From Oleiharenicola sp. (GTDB taxonomy: Bacteria; Verrucomicrobiota; Verrucomicrobiia; Opitutales; Opitutaceae): a DNA stretch of 54,529 bases. This document shows positions 49,941-54,529 of this stretch, piece after piece. The notes under the pieces are model-generated. The model was not told where the DNA came from, did not search any database, and saw nothing but the letters and a program-made list of their open reading frames with translations. A program made the translations under genes and the position numbers. Each line of letters begins with the position of its first letter. The stretch's first letter is position 1. The stretch is from positions 1 to 54,529 of the forward strand of contig JANYDW010000028.1 of assembly GCA_025363455.1 (NCBI GenBank), in the 5' to 3' direction.

Positions 49941-51471
49941 GGTCCTCCTCCTCCAGCAGTTTGGATTCCGGGCCCATGAACTCGACCGCCCGGGATAGTT
50001 GATAGGTGCCGGCGGCATCCCGCACCGTGACGGTGAAGTGAAACGGCCCGAAGTAAGTCTTGCGATCGACCGAGAGCACGAGCGGGCTCACCTGCTCGCC
50101 CAGCGCCGGTATGGTCACCGGCGCGGCGAACCCGGTCTGGGCCACACTCGCCGGCACGCCCTCGGTCGAGACGGTGAGCACCGCCGGGGTGGCCCGCTTA
50201 TTCACGAGGCGCACCATAAACTGGTTTCGCACATCGTTCCGGTCGACGAAATAGGCCGCGCCGGTCATGCGATAGACGAGGAAGCTGGCGGGCTTGACCG
50301 TGGAAAATGCGAACGACGCGACGCCCACGCCAATGAGCAGCAGGATGCCATAGACCACCGTGCGGGGCCGGATCCAGCGGGTGCGGCCGCCGGCCAATTT
50401 CACCAGCGAGTCGTAGCGGATCAGGCCCTTGGGCCGGGAGACCTTGGTCATGACCTCGTCGCAGGCGTCGATGCACGCCGCGCAGCCGATACATTCGAGC
50501 TGCAGGCCGTGGCGGATATCGATGCCCGTGGGGCAGACCTGCACGCAGCGGTTGCAATCGATGCAAGCGCCGAAAGCCGCGATTGCAACTGTAGGGGCCG
50601 AGCTTGCTCGGTCCTGGCTCAACATGTTCGAAGACCGAGCAAGCTCGGCCCCTACATGGGAATGAAGCTTCACCCTCGGCTCGCCGCGTTGCGCGTCATA
50701 GCCGATGACCATCGAGTGCTCGTCGGTCAGCGCCGACTGCAGCCGGCCGTAGGGGCAGATGACGATGCAGAGCTGCTCCCGGAACCAGGCAAAGTTGAAA
50801 TAGAGGAGACCGGCCGCGGCGAACACAAAGACGAAGGCCGCCCAATGCTCACCCGGGGCCTCATGCATCATGTGCCAGACCTCGGGCAGGCTGACGAAAT
50901 AACTCAGGAACAGGTGCGTGATAAACAGCGACGCCACGATGTAGAGCCCGTGCTTGGCCAGCCGTTTCGCCGCCTTGCTGGCGGTGAGCGGTGCGGCTTG
51001 GAGGGCGCGGCGCGCGGGGGCGTCGCCATCGATCCAGCGCTCGATCACGCGGTAGACATGCTCGAGGTAGACCGTCTGCGGGCAGGCCCAGCCACACCAC
51101 AGCCGGCCGAAGAGCGCGGTGAGGAAGAACAGCGCGAAACCCAAACCGGTGACGCCAAAGAAAAGCAGCCAGGCGTCCTGCGGGGCGAGTGTGAAGCCGA
51201 AGAAGTGAAACCGGCCTTCCGCAATATCGAGGAAGACGGCCGGATGGCCGTTCACCGGAATCCACGGCAGCACGAGGTAGAAGGCGATCAGTCCCCACCC
51301 GCTCCACCGGCGCGCGGTCATGAACGGGCCGCGTACATCCGACGGGTGGATGTCGCAACGCGAGCCATCGGCGTTGATGGTCGTGACGGAGTCCACGGTC
51401 GGCCGAAGGGTCGATCGGATTTTCGATTTGGAGTTCTCGATTTTTGATTGAACTGGCGGTGCGGGGCTCAT
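49918..51471 (-). CDS. ccoG: CcoG/FixG cytochrome c oxidase accessory ferredoxin
   Basis: A 517-residue membrane protein with two 4Fe-4S clusters that reduces Cu(II) for cbb3 assembly. Family signatures: RLWCGWACPQTVYLEHVYR (126-130), CIVICPYGRLQSALTD, then CIDCNRCVQVCPTG (C303, 306, 309, 313) and LECIGCAACIDACD. The C-terminal part is the immunoglobulin-like domain seen in CcoG. Residues 272-294 (VGAELARSSNMLSQDRASSAP) come from a palindrome (50590-50656) placed right before the ferredoxin-type cysteines. The rest of the protein is of normal size and composition. Confidence 0.9.
   Translation of the reverse strand: MSPAPPVQSKIENSKSKIRSTLRPTVDSVTTINADGSRCDIHPSDVRGPFMTARRWSGWGLIAFYLVLPWIPVNGHPAVFLDIAEGRFHFFGFTLAPQDAWLLFFGVTGLGFALFFLTALFGRLWCGWACPQTVYLEHVYRVIERWIDGDAPARRALQAAPLTASKAAKRLAKHGLYIVASLFITHLFLSYFVSLPEVWHMMHEAPGEHWAAFVFVFAAAGLLYFNFAWFREQLCIVICPYGRLQSALTDEHSMVIGYDAQRGEPRVKLHSHVGAELARSSNMLSQDRASSAPTVAIAAFGACIDCNRCVQVCPTGIDIRHGLQLECIGCAACIDACDEVMTKVSRPKGLIRYDSLVKLAGGRTRWIRPRTVVYGILLLIGVGVASFAFSTVKPASFLVYRMTGAAYFVDRNDVRNQFMVRLVNKRATPAVLTVSTEGVPASVAQTGFAAPVTIPALGEQVSPLVLSVDRKTYFGPFHFTVTVRDAAGTYQLSRAVEFMGPESKLLEEEDLENGIKR
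50590..50656. repeat. TGTAGGGGCCGAGCTTGC palindrome inside ccoG
   Basis: Perfect 24-base arms, beginning TGTAGGGGCCGAGCTTGCTC and ending with the complement. Translated in frame between the CPYGR segment and the first ferredoxin cysteine set. Confidence 0.9.
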
Positions 51472-51502
51472 CGTGGGTTGAGCAGTTCATTATTTCCGTT
51501 TC

Positions 51503-51580
51503 CGTCATCCTGAGCGGAGCGAAGGATCCAAGAGTGAGCCATGATGCCCACGTGGATCCTTCGCTCCGCTCAGGATGACG
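51503..51580. repeat. REP-like palindrome, GTCATCCTGAGCGGAGC family, copy 3
   Basis: CGTCATCCTGAGCGGAGCGA and TCGCTCCGCTCAGGATGACG; spaced by a short loop. It lies between ccoP and ccoG. Confidence 0.85.
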
Positions 51581-51617
51581 GTTAAGTGTGAGGTGGTGTT
51601 CATCCGGCAATCGGCAC

Positions 51618-52208
51618 TCATTTCGGCACCTCGATCGTGATGGGCTCGCCAGGCTCGTGGTGGCTGAGCACAAAGGCCACGACCTCGGCGGTCTTCTTCT
51701 GGCCAAGCACGGGCTCCCAGGCGGGCATACCCTTGGCGAGAACGCCCTTCGCGACGGTGGCGTAGAGTTCCTTGGGCGTGCCGCCATGGATCCAGGCCTG
51801 GTCGGTGAGGTTCGGGCCGACCGCAGCGGGGTTCTCACCCTTGCCCTTCAGGCTGGCGAGGTGGCAGGCGACGCAGAGCGAGTTGAAGGTCTGCTTGCCG
51901 GCGTCGACGAAGACCGGATTCCGGCTCATGTCCCAAAAAAGGCGGTCGTTGGTCACGTCGATCGACGAGGCCAGCTTGACGGCGGCGATCTCGGCCAGGC
52001 GGGCTTCCAGCAGCGCCTCGTTGGTGGGCAACACGTGGGCAATCATGTGCGCGAACCAGAAGACAATGGCGAAGGCAATGGCGCCATAGAGTGTGTAGAG
52101 CCACCAGTTCGGCAGGCGCTGGTCATACTCCTGGATCCCGTCGTAGGTGTGCGGCCGGAGCGTGATGCCGGAATCGTCGGGCGGTGGGTTCGATGAGGAT
52201 GGGTTCAT
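51618..52208 (-). CDS. ccoP: cbb3 oxidase subunit III (CcoP), short, single haem
   Basis: A 196-residue subunit. An N-terminal CcoP domain (TYDGIQEYDQRLPNWWLYTLYGAIAFAIVFWFAH) anchors it in the membrane. One haem c follows (CVACH, residues 112-116; axial Met161 in KGMPAWEP). Classical CcoP has two haems and about 300 residues; here only one is present. It is the third gene of the operon. Confidence 0.9.
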   Translation of the reverse strand: MNPSSSNPPPDDSGITLRPHTYDGIQEYDQRLPNWWLYTLYGAIAFAIVFWFAHMIAHVLPTNEALLEARLAEIAAVKLASSIDVTNDRLFWDMSRNPVFVDAGKQTFNSLCVACHLASLKGKGENPAAVGPNLTDQAWIHGGTPKELYATVAKGVLAKGMPAWEPVLGQKKTAEVVAFVLSHHEPGEPITIEVPK

Positions 52209-52217
52209 GGCGTGAAC

Positions 52218-52267
52218 TGTAGGTCGGGCTTTATGCCCGACATGTCGGGGGTAAACCCCGACCTACA
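52218..52267. repeat. REP-like palindrome, TGTAGGTCGGGC family, copy 2
   Basis: TGTAGGTCGGGCTTTATGCC and GGGGTAAACCCCGACCTACA around a short loop, between ccoQ and ccoP. Confidence 0.8.
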
Positions 52268-52280
52268 AAAGCAGGTTGGG

Positions 52281-52439
52281 TCATTCGTTCTCGAACGGCA
52301 GGTTCGCGAGCCGAGCACTTTCGGCGGGCTTCATGCGCGTGGCCCGCCAGGCGGCGGCGAGATAGACCAGCGACGCCACGGCGAGGGCGACGACGGGAAA
52401 TATGAGCTGCCAGTCTTCATAGATGATGCGGCGGAACAT
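52281..52439 (-). CDS. ccoQ: cbb3 oxidase subunit IV (CcoQ-like), 52 residues
   Basis: The frame reads MFRRIIYEDWQLIFPVVALA, then VASLVYLAAAWRATRMKPAE and SARLANLPFENE. The membrane segment (11-30) followed by RATRM and a short soluble tail is the usual layout of CcoQ. It lies between ccoNO and ccoP. Small cbb3 subunits of this kind stabilise the complex. Confidence 0.8.
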   Translation of the reverse strand: MFRRIIYEDWQLIFPVVALAVASLVYLAAAWRATRMKPAESARLANLPFENE

Positions 52440-52490
52440 GGGGATTCTCCTATTTTTGATTTTGGATGGTGGCTTTTTGATTGAGAGTGC

Positions 52491-52511
52491 GGCGGGCCCA
52501 GCGGTCCCGCC

Positions 52512-52516
<5 letters not shown>
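52491..52516 (-). repeat. half GGTAGGGCGGGACCGC palindrome at the 3' end of ccoNO
   Basis: On the minus strand it begins GGTAGGGCGGGACCGCTGGG. The TAG in its first bases (52512-52514) is the stop of ccoNO. It is the left arm of the family at 44075 and 49646. Confidence 0.75.

Positions 52517-54529
<2,013 letters not shown>

Overview
The window is a high-GC bacterial chromosome segment. It most resembles a Verrucomicrobiota genome of the Opitutales/Opitutaceae type. The reasons are a fused ccoNO cbb3 oxidase cluster, many exported beta-propeller and carbohydrate-active proteins, EF-hand secreted proteins, a GH127 enzyme, and very abundant short palindromic repeats. This placement is inference from gene content and style; no rRNA or tRNA gene was seen.

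Layout. 0-1.9 kb: 3' part of a type IIA topoisomerase A subunit. 1.9-7.0 kb: an accessory island with an MNT/HEPN toxin-antitoxin pair, an XRE regulator relic, an HNH nuclease followed by a 52-residue AbrB-type gene and flanked by two paralogous genes of unknown function, a vsr pseudogene and a RelE-type module. 7-17 kb: exported proteins (TonB C-terminal protein, cellobiose 2-epimerase-like enzyme, three EF-hand proteins, an esterase, a DUF4142 protein, an FN3 protein) and a CsbD-like gene broken by one TAG. 17-25 kb: alpha/beta hydrolase coupled to a large WxxGYW/coiled-coil protein, a ParB-like protein, a COG4705 membrane protein and a PilJ/NarX-type histidine kinase. 25-34 kb: polysaccharide deacetylase, a cytochrome c/PQQ-like dehydrogenase with TolB-like and lactonase propellers, an acid phosphatase, a large EF-hand membrane protein and a Tat-exported oxidoreductase. 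34.8-39.2 kb: a likely lysine-catabolic set (ALDH7, saccharopine dehydrogenase, a VOC-like enzyme). 39.4-46.3 kb: GH127 glycosidase, FAD/Fe-S 2-hydroxyacid dehydrogenase, aminopeptidase P. 46.3-54.5 kb: a cbb3 oxidase operon read right to left, ccoNO-ccoQ-ccoP-ccoG-small membrane protein-SafE-like-ccoI.

The most unusual feature is the behaviour of the palindromic repeats. At least ten families of 20-80 base inverted repeats occur. Beyond the gaps between genes, they lie in frame inside conserved genes (ccoG, ccoI twice, the FAD/Fe-S dehydrogenase, the small gene after ccoG, and the N-termini of two exported propeller proteins). They supply the stop codons of three genes, and they interrupt vsr three times. 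Removing 31+30+31 bases from vsr restores a complete 141-codon frame. This recalls Rickettsia palindromic elements but involves several unrelated families. No RAYT-type transposase is visible here.
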